Under the pieces are notes generated by a model that did no database searches, was not told the DNA's origin, and saw only the letters and a program-made list of their open reading frames with translations. A stretch of 64,000 nucleotides of DNA from Mactra quadrangularis (lineage: Eukaryota > Mollusca > Bivalvia > Venerida > Mactridae), in assembly GCA_025267735.1 (NCBI GenBank), contig CM046297.1, forward strand, positions 30,964,011 to 31,028,010, given 5' to 3'. This document shows, in pieces, positions 1-11,956 of the stretch. Position numbers and translations under genes: made by a program. Position 1 is the stretch's first letter. Every line of letters starts with the position of its first letter.

Positions 1-1667
1 TTCCAGTTCAAGTAACACTTTCTTCATCATGATGTAGGTGCAGTCAGACTTGCAGAATTCTCCAAAAGACAGGGAGTAAAATATGAGCCAAGTCTAGATA
101 ATTAACTATTCCTAGCTGCAAAAAATAAACCAGTTCATAAATGACCTACTGTACATTACCCAGAGAGATTTAACATGCAAGCAGAAACTACATGATGTAT
201 AGAGCTAGAGTAGAGTGTATAAATACAGGTAAATAGTCTGACAAGCGGCACCGTAAAGTAATCTAGATATGTGTAGGTAGAATTTAAAGAGAGGAAATAT
301 ACGTAAGTTAGCACCTGTGTCTGAGATGCGAGAGGCATTTCTACTCCACATTTCATTTCTATGGAGAAACACAGCAACACATTCTCATCGTTACGTTGTT
401 GGTACTATACATGACTTCAATGCTGATCTAACTCGTTCTTTCAATGACCTGTGATCGTCTGTGACGCCATTCAAAACATTTTTGACGAAAAATGAATGAA
501 ATGCTATGAAATGAAATTTTTGTGTCAGTTTTTGTCAGCTTCTGTATCTTTATGCACCAATCAAACATCACGTTCGAAAGATCTTGTCGGAAATGACTCT
601 GATTCACACTCCTTATACAGATTTATCTTAGGTTTTTTATTCTTTATATTTAAGAAATCTCGATAAAAGATTTTTAGTTTTCTATGTTTTAATATTATCA
701 ATGGTATTTTATTAAATAAACATATTAAAATTGTTATAAAATCGGGTCAACAGAGGCGAATCCTTTCGATTTCCCAATTAGGACGTACAGCTGCAGAAGT
801 TGTGTCGAGCGATTTCATTGGCTTAAAGAGTCAATCAATTAACGGGAAACAAGCGCGTCACGTGCGTATTTAATAATATTGTCGCTTTAGTCTCCCTTTG
901 ATTTATGAATCGCAATTTTTAAAACGAAAACTCATGAACTTCAACGATTTTTTAACGAAAATGATTTGTAAATTATTTATTCATATATTATCTCATTTTA
1001 TCTTGATTAAACAGTTTTTCATGTAAAACATGTATGTTTATATAGGGTCCTTGTGCAAAATTATAAAGGCTTAAAATCAATAATGTTGAAGAGTGTACAG
1101 GTCGGGATATAATTTATCAATAATAAGGTTATAATCTAACTTTCCAAACGAAGCTGTATCCACTCTGACGAATAGCGTATCAACTTTAAACTCAATTAAT
1201 AGTTTAAATCACTCGACTACGATGGATGACATGACAAGTATATGTACAAACTGCAAGTAAGCTGTAAATGTCAAACATGACGAGGCAATTACAGCTTTAA
1301 ATTATACAAATATAAACAAAGTCTTAACAATCGAACAATTAATTTATATAGCATTGTCATAGCATATAAATTGTATTACAAAGGGAGATAATGCTGTATA
1401 CACAAGTAATTACATGTATATTAACATATTTTCAAAACCTGAATTACCTCCCCTAGGTGTATCATGTATATGTCTATTGAAAATGATTGTAGTTATATTT
1501 GACATTTATAGTTGAATATTATATGTCATCCCAGAAAAATGCTTTGAAATTGTTAACAATGGCATTTAAATGATATTTACTCTCGACTATTGTTCTTGTA
1601 TCACATTACATGGGACATCCAGTGAGAGGGATTATCAAGGGATATGTAGGCCTACATTATAAATTAA
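1..1667. other. AT-rich flank, nothing recognised
   Basis: No gene, RNA gene or repeat could be supported. The only open frame of note (74 codons, minus, 156-380) has no recognisable domain. Confidence 0.4.
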
Positions 1668-2411
1668 CATAGGCGGGTCCAAGAATTCTAGTTAGGGGCA
1701 AAATAATGAACTAGCAGACTGGGGCTCAAGGGAGGCATAAGGGTTTCCGGTGGCTCCAAGGCAAAGGCCCAATCAGGGTGACCCCCAGGAAGCTCCTGAA
1801 TTTTGGTAATTTGTAAGGGATTCATGCACATTTCCAGAACTCAAATATTTTTTCCTATAGTATACAAATAAGTGAAGGAGAGCGGTGTGCTCAGGTATGA
1901 ATAAAACAGAGACAAAAATAAATCTGTTCGAACAATGTATATCTTGAAAGCAGTATATTTAAAATACGAAAACGTATTTAACTATGAACATGTTTACAAA
2001 CTGAATTCTAGCGAGAGGAGTAATATAGCAAACACGTAAACTTAGTTATCACAGTTGTATTTTTGAGGCATAAAATTAAACAACCTTTTATATACATTAT
2101 TGTTTTCATAACTAAAAGTTTTAATTATTGACTGAACATTATACTTGTATTATATTAGTCCGATAGTGGATTGAGCAGCAGCATCCTCCGTGGGTTTCTT
2201 CTTGCAAACATGTTAATCACTTCTGGAATGTGAATTGTACGTTATGTCACTGTATTACTTTTCTCCCAGTCTCGTAACTTATTTGCACGCATAGCATGCG
2301 AAAACATTTTGACATTTATATTTATTTCCCAATAAACTTTATATTTCATGATAAAAAAACTAAAATGCTCGGGCAATTTTAGTGGGGGCGGACCTGGCGG
2401 ATCCGCCTGTG
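1668..2411. mobile_element. Candidate DNA transposon (MITE), 744 bp
   Basis: The left end CATAGGCGGGTCC and the right end, read in reverse as CACAGGCGGATCC, are imperfect inverted repeats flanked by ATTAA on both sides (1663-1667 and 2412-2416). A related single end occurs at 11957-12015. No transposase frame is seen. Confidence 0.5.
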
Positions 2412-2856
2412 ATTAATTTAGATGGATGTATGTCAAATGAAATCAAGGCTGAATTATTGTTTTCTGGTTTCTACTCATGGCCATTTTGTGTGTTAATCCC
2501 CCAGAAATATTTCTTGAGCGGCCCATGGAACAAAAGTGGCCTAGAAGTAATTTTCAGAATACTTTACATTAGATATGATAATAGAAAATAACAATTGTGA
2601 ATACAGTCAGACATGATATTTTTATATTATTATATTTATTCATTTATATTGTTATCCATTTAACTTTGATATAATATGTTTGATATTTGTTTATTGTACG
2701 AATTATGTGCCAGTCCGTTTGGAATCAGAGCAAATCAACAAATGTTATTGTCATTTTAATACAAAATATGCCACGTTTGTGCCAATACTGAATAGCTGAC
2801 ATTTCGGAATAAAATCAAACCACAATTTAAACCAAGAAAAATAAACCAATTTAGAG

Positions 2857-2865
2857 TATATAAAG
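2857..2865 (+). promoter_or_regulatory. TATA box of the EGFR-like gene
   Basis: TATATAAAG lies 94 bp upstream of the chosen ATG. At a usual spacing, transcription would start near 2885-2900, giving a 5' leader of about 55 nt. No other promoter motif was assigned. Confidence 0.55.
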
Positions 2866-2950
2866 TGATATCACTAGAAAGGTTTACATTTATTTTATCA
2901 GAGAGAACTGCAGTACTGTCACCAGTAAACAAAACTTACATCGTTCTGAT

Positions 2951-3062
2951 ATGGCTAATATGAAATATTATAAAATCTTAACTGTTATAGTTATAGCAAA
3001 CTTGTTTGTTGGAATTGTTCAATGTAATGGAATCCAGAACAAAAAAAGCACAGGGAAAAAAG
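2951..3062 (+). CDS. EGFR-like gene, exon 1 (signal peptide)
   Basis: The first ATG in frame begins a hydrophobic leader (MKYYKILTVIVIANLFVGIV) ending near VQC. The exon closes at a GTATTT donor with one base of a split codon left over. I chose this ATG because it lies about 94 bp downstream of a TATA box and gives a complete leader; the second ATG, three codons on, would also work. The 28-bp satellite starts only 16 bp past the donor. Confidence 0.8.
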
Positions 3063-6000
3063 GTATTTGTTCAACTTTTATTACTTTATATCTAGTCATA
3101 ACTCTTTGTCACTTTATATCTAGTCATAACTCTTTGTTACTTTATATCTAGTCATAACTCTTTGTTACTTTATATCTAGTCATAACTCGTTGTTACTTTG
3201 TACATGTATCTAGTCATAACACTTTATTACTTTATATCTATTTGTTACTTTATATCTAGTGGTAACTCTTTGTTACTTTATATCTTTTTGTTACTTTATA
3301 TCTATTTGTTACTTTATATCTAGTCATAACACTTTGTTACTTTATATCTAGTCATAACACTTTGTTACTTTATATCTAGTCATAACTCGTTGTTACTTTA
3401 TATCTAGTCATAACTCTTTGTTACTTTGTTACTTTATATCTAGTCATAACTCTTTGTTACTTAATATCTAGTCATAACTCTTTGTTACTTTATATCTAGT
3501 CATAACTCTTTGTTACTTTGTATCTAGTCATAACTCTTTATTACTTTATATATAGTCATAACTCTTTGTTACTTTATATCTAGTCATAACTCTTTGTTAC
3601 TTTATATCTAGTCATAACTCTTTGTTACTTTGTGTCTAGTCATAACTCTTTGTTACTTTATATCTAGTCATAACTCTTTGTTACTTTATATCTAGTCATA
3701 ACTCTTTGTTACTTAATATCTAGTCATAACTCTTTGTTACTTTATATCTAGTCATAACTCTTTGTTACTTTATATCTAGTCATAACTTTTTGTTACTTTG
3801 TGTCTAGTCATAACTCTTTGTTACTTTATATCTAGTCATAACTCTTTGTTACTTTATATCTAGTCATAACTCTTTGTTACTTAATATCTAGTCATAACTC
3901 TTTGTTACTTTATATCTAGTCATAACTCTTTGTTACTTTATATCTAGTCATAACTTTTTGTTACTTTGTGTCTAGTCATAACTCTTTGTTACTTTATATC
4001 TAGTCATAACTCTTTGTTACTTTGTATCTAGTCATAACTCTTTATTACTTTATATCTAGTCATAACTCTTTGTTACTTTATATCTAGTCATAACTCTTTG
4101 TTACTTTATATCTAGTCATAACTTTTTGTTACTTTGTGTCTAGTCATAACTCTTTGTTACTTTATATCTAGTCATAACTCTTTGTTACTTTATATCTGGT
4201 CATAACTCTTTGTTACTTTGTGTCTAGTCATAACTCTTTGTTACTTAATATCTAGTCATAACTCTTTGTTACTTTATATCTAGTCATAACTCTTTGTTAC
4301 TTTATATCTAGTCATAACTCTTTATTACTTTATATCTAGTCATAACTCTTTATTACTTTATATCTAGTCATAACTCTTTGTTACTTTATATCTAGTCATA
4401 ACTCTTTGTTACTTTATATCTGGTCATAACTCTTTGTTACTTTATATCTAGTCATAACTCTTTGTTACTTTATATCTAGTCATAACTCTTTGTTACTTTA
4501 TATCTAGTCATAACTCTTTGTTACTTTATATCTAGTCATAACTCTTTGTTACTTTGTATCTAGTCATAACTCTTTGTTACTTTATATCTAGTCATAAATC
4601 TTTGTTACTTTGTTACTTTATATCTAGTCATAACTCGTTGTTACTTTATATCTAGTCATAACTCTTTGTTACTTTGTTACTTTATATCTAGTCATAACTC
4701 TTTGTTACTTAATATCTAGTCATAACTCTTTGTTACTTTGTATCTAGTCATAACTCTTTGTTACTTTATATCTAGTCATAACTCTTTATTACTTTATATC
4801 TAGTCATAACTCTTTGTTACTTTATATCTAGTCATAACTCTTTGTTACTTTGTGTCATAACTGTTTGTTACTTTGTGTCATAATTCTTTGTTACTTTGTA
4901 TCATAACTCTTTGTTACTTTATATCTAGTCATAACTCTTTGTTAATTATCATTAGAAAGTTTGAGTTTATCTTGGGAAACTATCCACATAACATGCTTTT
5001 GTTAAGGTTTTTTTCTATTTCACGTGTTGTGATGTCATTTGTAATCAATAAAAAAACTTTGTTCACCTTTTAAAATATTAAATTTAGTACATATATGTAT
5101 ATGTATGTATATAATACATGCACGTACAATGATTATAAGCATTAATACGATTCTAAAAGTAGACATTGGGGACTGGTAAACTAACATACTTAACGAAACT
5201 TCTGAGTACCCCGATTTCAATATTGTAGGAAATCTTCATTTTCAACATCTATGTCTGATCGATGATAGAAATGTGTATAGGACCATACTGACCCCTGCTG
5301 GCATGGTTTTCATGCTACTTTATCGACACAAAACCGGTTTGTCATGCATGCGTTGATATGGGAAGGTGTCTAATTGCTTTGATTTAACAGAAAATTAGCA
5401 ATTAGAAATCTTATCTTGCAGGTGACGTACCGCCTAGCGAAAGACTTATGGCAATTTCTCGTTCTTGAAGCCACATTCGAGCCATTTCTTGAGTTTTCGT
5501 TGTGCATATCAACACACTAACGATTTTCACCAAAACTGACTATGTGGGATTTTTGCACGAGAAGCACGTGCCTATTTCCGTTTTTCAGCACATGCACGAC
5601 AAAACCAATTTTGCATCAATTAAGAAGAATGAAAACCATGCAAACAGACGACAGTATAGTCCTATACTCATTTCCATAAAATAAATGTGGAATAATAAAA
5701 ATTTCCAACAACATTGAAATCGGAATACTTATAAGTTTTGTTAAATAAAGTATAGTTAGAACTGCATGATGTATATTTTCAGCTTGCTATGGAACCAGGA
5801 ATGCATTCTCCTTCTCTGGATCACTTCAATATTGGTACAACCTTTTACGGGATCGCTATACTGGATGTACTCATATCTTTGGTAATCTAGAAATAACTAA
5901 TCTAGAACGACAAGGAATACAAAATATTGACCTTAGTTTCCTGGCAACCATTGAAGTCATCACTGGATATGTTCTTATAGCCAACGTAGAAGCTGACGTC

Positions 6001-9000
6001 ATTCCATTCACAAATCTACGTCATATCCGAGCAGACGATAAATTTAATTTCAATGGGACTGATTATGCTTTATCAGTTTTACTGTCGTGGTCTAAAGGAG
6101 GTGTACAGATGCCGAACATAAAAGGTTGGTTCCTAGTAGAGGTCTTTATATTCTTATGTCTTATTACGTACAATTATAAGCTAAAGCTTAGAAATAGACC
6201 CCCCCCACACACACAAAAAAACAACTAATAAATATGATACATACATGTGTAAGGCAGGGCTCAAATTCAACCAGAAATTGGACTTGCAAATTTTTGCGAG
6301 TTAATTTTATTTCAAGTCCTACTTTTATTTTGGGCAAGCTACGCCCCTGAGTCGCAAAATGAAAAAAGTCACTCGCGCCATTTTCTCAAAATTTTAATAG
6401 CATACATTCTTGTAGTTACTATTCATATAATATAAAATCAAAATAGTACTACATGTATTTTAACTAAGGATAGAGAACTACTGTGTTATAGTGGGAAAGA
6501 CCAAGAATATCCAACATTTTTTGCGCTGAATCTTTAATTGATACTTTCGATCTATCTGGCCTTAATAATGCTAAATTGAGCCTCATTAGTTTAGACAATA
6601 ATGTTTTTGCGTCGATTTCAACTTGCTAAAATTTGCGAGTTAGAAGTTTCTCACAGTTTTCAAAATCCACTCTCGTTTTGCGAGTATGCGAGATTAAATT
6701 CGACCCCAGTATAAGATTCATAGATACATAATAAAGCGATGATATTCGGTGCAAACAACATTAAATATAGGTCTTAGTACAAGTAGGGAAATTATAAATG
6801 TTTCAAAATTTGAAGAATAGAAATTTCATTTACTTTATTAATTATTTCCATACAAACCCCATGTGAACCAAGTGAAGCTATATTCACCATTGATTCACCA
6901 ATATATTCAATGTACGTGAGATTTCTATAAAATGATAATATTTCCTTGCAGAGATATCTGGTAATGTGATATTCCATCTATGGACGTCATGTTATCCTAA
7001 TTCTATAGTATGGGATTCTTTCGTTAAAGGAACCACACATTATACACAAGCAGAAGGTCTCGAATGTAAGTAGACATAAAATGATATATTAAATTTCTCC
7101 TTCATGACTGAGCCGATGACACGAGAGACTCGAAATTAGAGAATTTTTCGAAACCTATACTAAGTACGAGTATAATACTGTTTTCTGAATAGCTGTGAAC
7201 GCCCGCAAAGTCATTTGTATTCTTCTAAAGAGATGAAAGACAAAATATGTTTTCATTGGAGCTCAGAATCATCCATGTGGATCACTGGAATGTCCGGTGT
7301 CATTTGGTGCGCATTTTCAAATTGCCACTGCTGCAAAGCCAAAAGAAACTTATTTGTTCCAAAATCCATTTCACTTGACCAGAAGCTTCTTGTTAACGAA
7401 TCTTGGTCAAGTTTGATAACGGTTCAAAAGAGGTTAAAACTTTGGTCAAATCAAAGGAAACATTGTTAACACTCTAGATGCCACATTTTTAGGTGAGCAA
7501 TTTATCATTTCCCCTCTTGATTACCTCCGGCTATTATAACATCTACATATCATACTCAGTATTAAGTGAGTGTTACTATACAGGTATGTCAAGTGCCAAG
7601 ATAATATTTCTGATTATAAGTCATGAAGTCATTCGATTTTACAATTGTAAACAATGAAATGTTAAAACACAGCAATATTTAAATTGGACAATTGTCAGTA
7701 TTTCCAAGAGCAATTAGTTTGGCGCTATGAAACAAACAACGTAAGTAGGGCTATATTGGCGACATTCCCACACAAATCATATTTGAAGATTAAACTGCAT
7801 GCTTTGTGTTAAAATATATAAATGCCTTTAGAAATGTTACCTGAACAAGTTTATTTTGTTTCTCTAGGTGATGATTGTCATCCATCATGTCTGGATACTG
7901 ATGGTCAACGTCATTGTTGGGGGCCAGGGGAAGATTTGTGTCAGAAAGGTATCTCTATCTAGCAATAATCACACTTTTAGTTAACACTTTCCATAGTCAT
8001 GCCCGAAAATACATGTACATTAAACACTGATTGTTCAATTCACTTAAAACTTTGAGAACATTACAATGGTGGCCTTTTGTAAGTATTTGACCAGAAACAG
8101 ATTCGGCGAAAACGATTGAAACAAAATTATCTGAACCTTTATGAATTTTTAAAAGATTGTGGTTATTTGAAATGAAACTAATAGGCTTTAATGTTTTGGA
8201 GACCAATTTCAGATGTGTTCTTACTGAAGCGGAAATATAAATAGAACAAATACGAATGCAGTTGAATTCTGCATAAGTGACTCTGTATTGATGAAGACTT
8301 ACAAGTGTACTATATGTAATGGTTCTACTCAAATGTGATGTTTTGTTGAAAGCTACTTAGATTGATCTAATTGTGTTTTTGTTTTCAGTGGATAGATTGG
8401 AATGTGCTTGGTTGTGTAGAAACGGAACTTGTTTTGAAGAAGGTATTCTGGGATGTTGTCATCCGGAATGTCTCGGATGTTATGATGACTGGATCGATAC
8501 AGAATGTGAGGTAAGGATATATGAAAAATGTCAGTTGATAAATGAGTTGTTACCTGACATTGTTCTGAACCCCCAGTCTTAGCAATTCCTTTTTTATCTC
8601 GTTCTCATTTTCGACTTCTAGATGCAAATCGAACAAACTTAGAATTGTGTACCATCACAGTCCTACATTACATTACAAGGCCTGTTGTAGTAGTAATATG
8701 AATGTACACGTATTGTCTGGTACCGAATGTGTTTGTATTTGTCTTAGTACATAGTATTAGAATCTAGATTTTATTATTTATTCAATATGTTTGTTGTCAT
8801 GTGATAGAATAATCCAGATGATAAGGCATCTTTATTGAAGATTCAAGTTCGAGTACTAGACAAAAGGGAGCGTCCATTTACGACTGATTTTCTGATAGTG
8901 ACGTTTTGCAATTGAGATTTCTGATGATTTAGAAACTATACTCCCTATTGTCTTAAGTAAATTAAAAGTAAAATATGGTAACATTTTGTCCTGGGGGTTC

Positions 9001-11224
9001 TTGTTTAATGCTCTATCATTTAATGTTAATATGCTAATTTGCCACTTAAGGTAACCTTTAAGTTCTACATTTGCAATACCTTCTGTTCTATATTTGCTGA
9101 TCATTAAATAATTTGTTTTATCGCCACGATGTATCTATAGTAACACTGAGTTATCTAATGTAACCATGGTAACACAGTAATCTCATGTAACTATGGTAAC
9201 ACAGAGTTATCTCATGTAACCATGGTAACACAGAGTTATCTCATGTAACCATGGTAACACAGTTATCTCATGTAACTATGGTAACACAGAGTTATCACAT
9301 GTAACCATGGTAATAGTTATCTCATGTAACCAAGGTAACACAGAGTTATGTCACCAGTGAAAGTTGTAGATCTTGAAGTTAACTTAGAGTAGGGCTCCTT
9401 GTAATGGGGAATTAGCAGGAATACCCCGACTCGAATCAAATCACATAACCTCTGGCGAACAGAAGGGTCAGCCGATTCAACACACCGGCTTAGTTAAACT
9501 CACAGAAGGGTTCAGTCGATTCAACACATCGACTTAAGAACCACAACATAAATTGTTCTAGATTAATTACAACACTGTCTCTGTTTTCTATTCCTTTAAT
9601 GGTTCTTACAACACATTAAATAACAACAAGTAAGCAGTGTAAATTAAACAAGTATTCAAATGTAATGTCCAGAATATGTTAATAGTTAAAACTTCCTTAT
9701 GTACAGACTTATTAACTTAAACCTAACGTTTTGCCTACATCTTGAATTCTCTTATTTTTTTTTTCTATAACTTAAAAGTTTTATAGGGAAAGTCAAAATT
9801 AGGGGCGGGAAACATAAAAATAATCTAAAGTATTAATCAGCCAATAAGAATATTTCTTTTTGACAATTACTTGTAAATTAATCAAGTAAGAAATGTCAGT
9901 GTTTGACACCTTTATCAATAATATAATAAAAGAAACAGACTAGCATATGTCAATACTTGAGACTGATCAAGAATTTTGATTATATAATTTATCTAACAAT
10001 AGACATCACCAGAAGGTGTTTCAAACTGAGATTATTTGTTACAAACAAAAACCATGCTGATTACTTATGTTGATAAGATTATTTGAGAACTTAATTATCT
10101 ACAAAAATCATTAGCATAAACAATTGGCTTGGCTGGGAAAATAAAGATTTAAATATTGATACTAAATATATCAGAATTATTAAGTTTTTCCTAAAATAAA
10201 AAATTTGCATTAAACCGGGCTCCTTGTAATGGGGAATTAGCAGGAATGCCGCGACTCGAACCAAGTCACATAACCTCTGGCGAACAGAAGGGTCAGCCGA
10301 TTCAACACACCGGCTTAGTTAACTCACAGAAGGGTTCAGTCGATTCAACACATCGACTTAAGAACCACAACATAAATTGTTCTAGATTAATTACAACACT
10401 GTCTCTGTTTTCTATTCCTTTAATGGTTCTTACAACACATTAAATAACAACAAGTAAGCAGTGTAAATTAAACAAGTATTCAAATGTAATGTCCAGAATA
10501 TGTTAATAGTTAAAACTTCCTTATGTACAGACTTATTAACTTAAACCTAACGTTTTGCCTACATCTTGAATTCTATTCTCTATTCTATAAATTAAAAGTT
10601 TTATAGGGAAAGTCAAAATTAGGGGCGGGGTACTTAAAAATAATCTAAAGTCTTAATCAGCCAATCAGAATATTACTTTTTGACAATTACTTGTAAATCA
10701 ATTAAGTAAGAAATGTCAGTGTATGACACCTTTATCAATAATATAATAAAAGAAACAGACTAGCATATGTCAATACTTGAGACTGATCAAGAATTTTGAT
10801 TATATAATTTATCTAACAATAGACATCACCAGAAGGTGTTTCAAACTGAAACAAAAACCATGCTGATTACTTATGTTGATAATAGTATTTGAGAACTTAA
10901 TAATCTACCAAAATCATTAACATAAACAATTGGCTTGGCTGGGAAAATATAGATTTTAATATTGATACTAAATATCTCAGAATTATTAAGTTTTTCCTAA
11001 AATAAAAAATTTGCATTAAATGCTCTATGTTACAGTTATCTCATGTAACCATGGTAACAGAGTTATCTCATGTAACCATAGTAACACAGAGTTATCTTAT
11101 ATTTCAGTATTGTCGTCACTTCCTGTATGATGGTCACTGTGTACCAGAATGTCCTGAGGGTACCTACAGATATATTGATACATGTAAACCTATGTTGCTT
11201 GAAGAGTCTAACCTGACAAATTGA
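2951..11224 (+). CDS. Secreted EGFR-ectodomain-like protein (one L domain plus partial furin-like region), six exons
   Basis: Joined exons 2951-3062, 5783-6124, 6952-7065, 7868-7948, 8389-8510 and 11108-11224 give 888 nt: 295 residues and a stop. Every intron is GT-AG and the phases agree (1,1,1,1,0). Residues 1-25 look like a signal peptide ending VQC. Residues 39-165 resemble EGFR L domain I, with GNLEIT near 71-76, SFLATI and GYVLIA near 99-104, and CYPNSIVWDSFV matching the EGFR stretch before the cysteine-rich domain. CHPSC and CWGPGEDLCQK then open a furin-like region, followed by CCHPECLGC and CRHFLYDGHCVPECPEG. The frame stops after residue 295, so there is no second L domain, membrane segment or kinase. 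Family knowledge: these domains bind EGF-type ligands and dimerise receptors. Inference: a secreted decoy or ligand-binding protein. It could also be a truncated receptor duplicate, but the frame is intact. NGT and NLT N-glycosylation sites are present. Confidence 0.85.
3079..4944 (+). repeat. 28-bp satellite array in intron 1 of the EGFR-like gene
   Basis: About 66 copies of a 28-bp unit containing TATCTAGTCATAACTCTTTG preceded by TTACTTTA. Variant units (TTTGTGTC, TTTGTATC, TTAATATC, CTTTATT) are scattered in it. The TTTGTGTC variant recurs at 3631, 3799, 3967 and 4135, exactly 168 bp (six units) apart. Confidence 0.97.
5783..6124 (+). CDS. EGFR-like gene, exon 2 (L domain)
   Basis: Acceptor TATTTTCAG and donor G/GTTGG bound a 342-nt phase 1-1 exon. 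It encodes ACYGTRNAF through to MPNIK. Two cysteines (39 and 66), GNLEIT, LSFLATIE and GYVLIA follow the order of the EGFR receptor L domain. Confidence 0.88.
6255..6709. mobile_element. Candidate hAT-like MITE in intron 2 of the EGFR-like gene
   Basis: Left end CAGGGCTCAAATTCAACC and right end reversed CTGGGGTCGAATTTAATC are about 75% alike. The segment is rich in TTGCGAG motifs. No clean 8-bp target duplication is visible, so the class is tentative. Confidence 0.45.
6952..7065 (+). CDS. EGFR-like gene, exon 3 (end of L domain)
   Basis: Acceptor TTCCTTGCAG and donor GTAAGT bound 114 nt, phase 1-1. The product reads ISGNVIFHLWTSC, then YPNSIVWDSFV. This matches the end of EGFR L1, where a cysteine precedes an IQW-type motif. 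Confidence 0.85.
7260..7500 (+). repeat. Dispersed repeat fragment, bivalve type
   Basis: The segment with CTTGGTCAAGTTTGATAACG and ACACTCTAGATGCCACATTT resembles, from memory, a sequence common in bivalve genomes. It overlaps an 84-codon open frame that has no recognisable domain. A search against mollusc repeat libraries would decide. Confidence 0.4.
7868..7948 (+). CDS. EGFR-like gene, exon 4 (furin-like start)
   Basis: An 81-nt phase 1-1 exon between TTTCTCTAG and GGTATC. It encodes CDDCHPSCLDTDG, then CWGPGEDLCQK. The CWGxGxxxCQ signature is diagnostic of the first cysteine-rich domain of EGFR and ErbB proteins. Confidence 0.88.
8389..8510 (+). CDS. EGFR-like gene, exon 5 (furin-like)
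   Basis: A 122-nt exon between TTTTCAG and GTAAGG. It encodes LECAWLCRNGTCFEEG, then CCHPECLGCYDDW and TECE. The cysteine spacing fits the CxxxC...CC...CxxxC pattern of furin-like repeats. NGT is a possible N-glycosylation site. Confidence 0.85.
9136..9352 (+). repeat. 29-bp minisatellite, left part
   Basis: About seven copies of a unit with GTAACCATGGTAACACAGAG and TTATCTCAT, in intron 5. The same repeat resumes at 11033-11098, so the array appears split by the 0.8-kb tandem pair. Confidence 0.9.
9395..11019. repeat. Tandem pair of about 0.8-kb repeats
   Basis: Copy 1 (about 9395-10216) and copy 2 (about 10219-11019) both run from GGGCTCCTTGTAATGGGG to TTTGCATTAAA in the same orientation. 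They differ by small indels and scattered substitutions. Near each start, a minus-strand segment contains a tRNA B-box-like GGTTCGAGTC. No coding frame is visible. Candidates are paired terminal repeats of a retroelement without an interior, or a segmental tandem duplication of a tRNA-derived element. Confidence 0.85.
11033..11098 (+). repeat. 29-bp minisatellite, right part
   Basis: Two to three copies of the 9136-9352 unit, directly before the exon 6 acceptor. Confidence 0.85.
11108..11224 (+). CDS. EGFR-like gene, exon 6 with stop
   Basis: Acceptor TATATTTCAG joins in phase 0. The exon encodes YCRHFLYDGHCVPECPEG, then a last cysteine and SNLTN before TGA. The domain ends here, about halfway through a normal ErbB cysteine-rich domain I. 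Minisatellite copies run up to about 10 bp before the acceptor. Confidence 0.82.
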   Translation, partial: YCRHFLYDGHCVPECPEGTYRYIDTCKPMLLEESNLTN

Positions 11225-11319
11225 TAATGTCACTCCATTTATTGATGACATCACTCCATTTATTGATGACATCACTCCATTTATTGATGATGTCACTCAA
11301 TTTATTGATGATGTCACTT
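11222..11319 (+). repeat. 21-bp tandem repeat in the 3' UTR of the EGFR-like gene
   Basis: About five copies of TGATGACATCACTCCATTTA plus T, starting at the stop codon itself. Each unit carries the near-palindrome TGATGACATCA. Confidence 0.9.
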
Positions 11320-11453
11320 CCTGTTTGAAACAGTTTTCTTACATTGTTTTAATTAATTTTATTATATATTTTAATATACTCTTCTTACATTGTGTAACAT
11401 CTGAGAACCAATTGTCTCTCAAACAATAGCAGACTCCTGTACAACACGTACTA

Positions 11454-11599
11454 CAGTAAACTTCTACCATTAGGAGCATTGATTGTCTTAATATAGGGAA
11501 CCTTTTTTTCTATCATTATGCATTTGGCAATTAAAACTATCGTCAAAAATCACATGATTTTGCTATGACCAAGGTGGTCTTTATAGTAGAATTTTACTG
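11454..11599. mobile_element. Short mariner-like MITE
   Basis: Left end CAGTAAACTTCTAC and right end reversed CAGTAAAATTCTAC are flanked by TA on each side, giving a 146-bp element. A related sequence (GTTAGGAGCAT... GGTGGTCTATAAAG) lies at about 53650-53795. Confidence 0.55.
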
Positions 11600-11688
11600 T
11601 ACATGCATACTTTTTAACTTTATGACTTTGTATTTGTCGAGAGATTTTATTAAATTACACAACTTTTACTTTGTCAGATTATTAGCTT

Positions 11689-11694
11689 AATAAA
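11689..11694 (+). terminator. Candidate polyadenylation signal of the EGFR-like gene
   Basis: AATAAA lies about 465 bp past the stop codon and is followed by a T-rich stretch. A second AATAAA lies near 11769. This is consistent with the six-exon gene really ending here. Confidence 0.45.
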
Positions 11695-11956
11695 ATGTAA
11701 CAGTAAAGCTTGATTGTTATATTGTTTTATTATTTTGTGTATTGTACAGGGGATCATACAGACAGTACAATAAATAGGAACGTTATTTTCTGACAGACTT
11801 TAACTAACCGGTTTTACATTGGAATGAAATTCATCATGCATGAAGGCAAGTCAAAATCTGCTCAACAATACTGAATAACTACTTCCACAACTCAAATTAA
11901 TCTTGAATAGAATTCATAAATAGTACATTATTTTACTAATGCTAACAAATGTCACC

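Noticed and set aside
7215..7469. 84-codon + strand frame within intron 3 of the EGFR-like gene
   Set aside because: It coincides with a probable dispersed repeat, and exons 3 and 4 join correctly without it.
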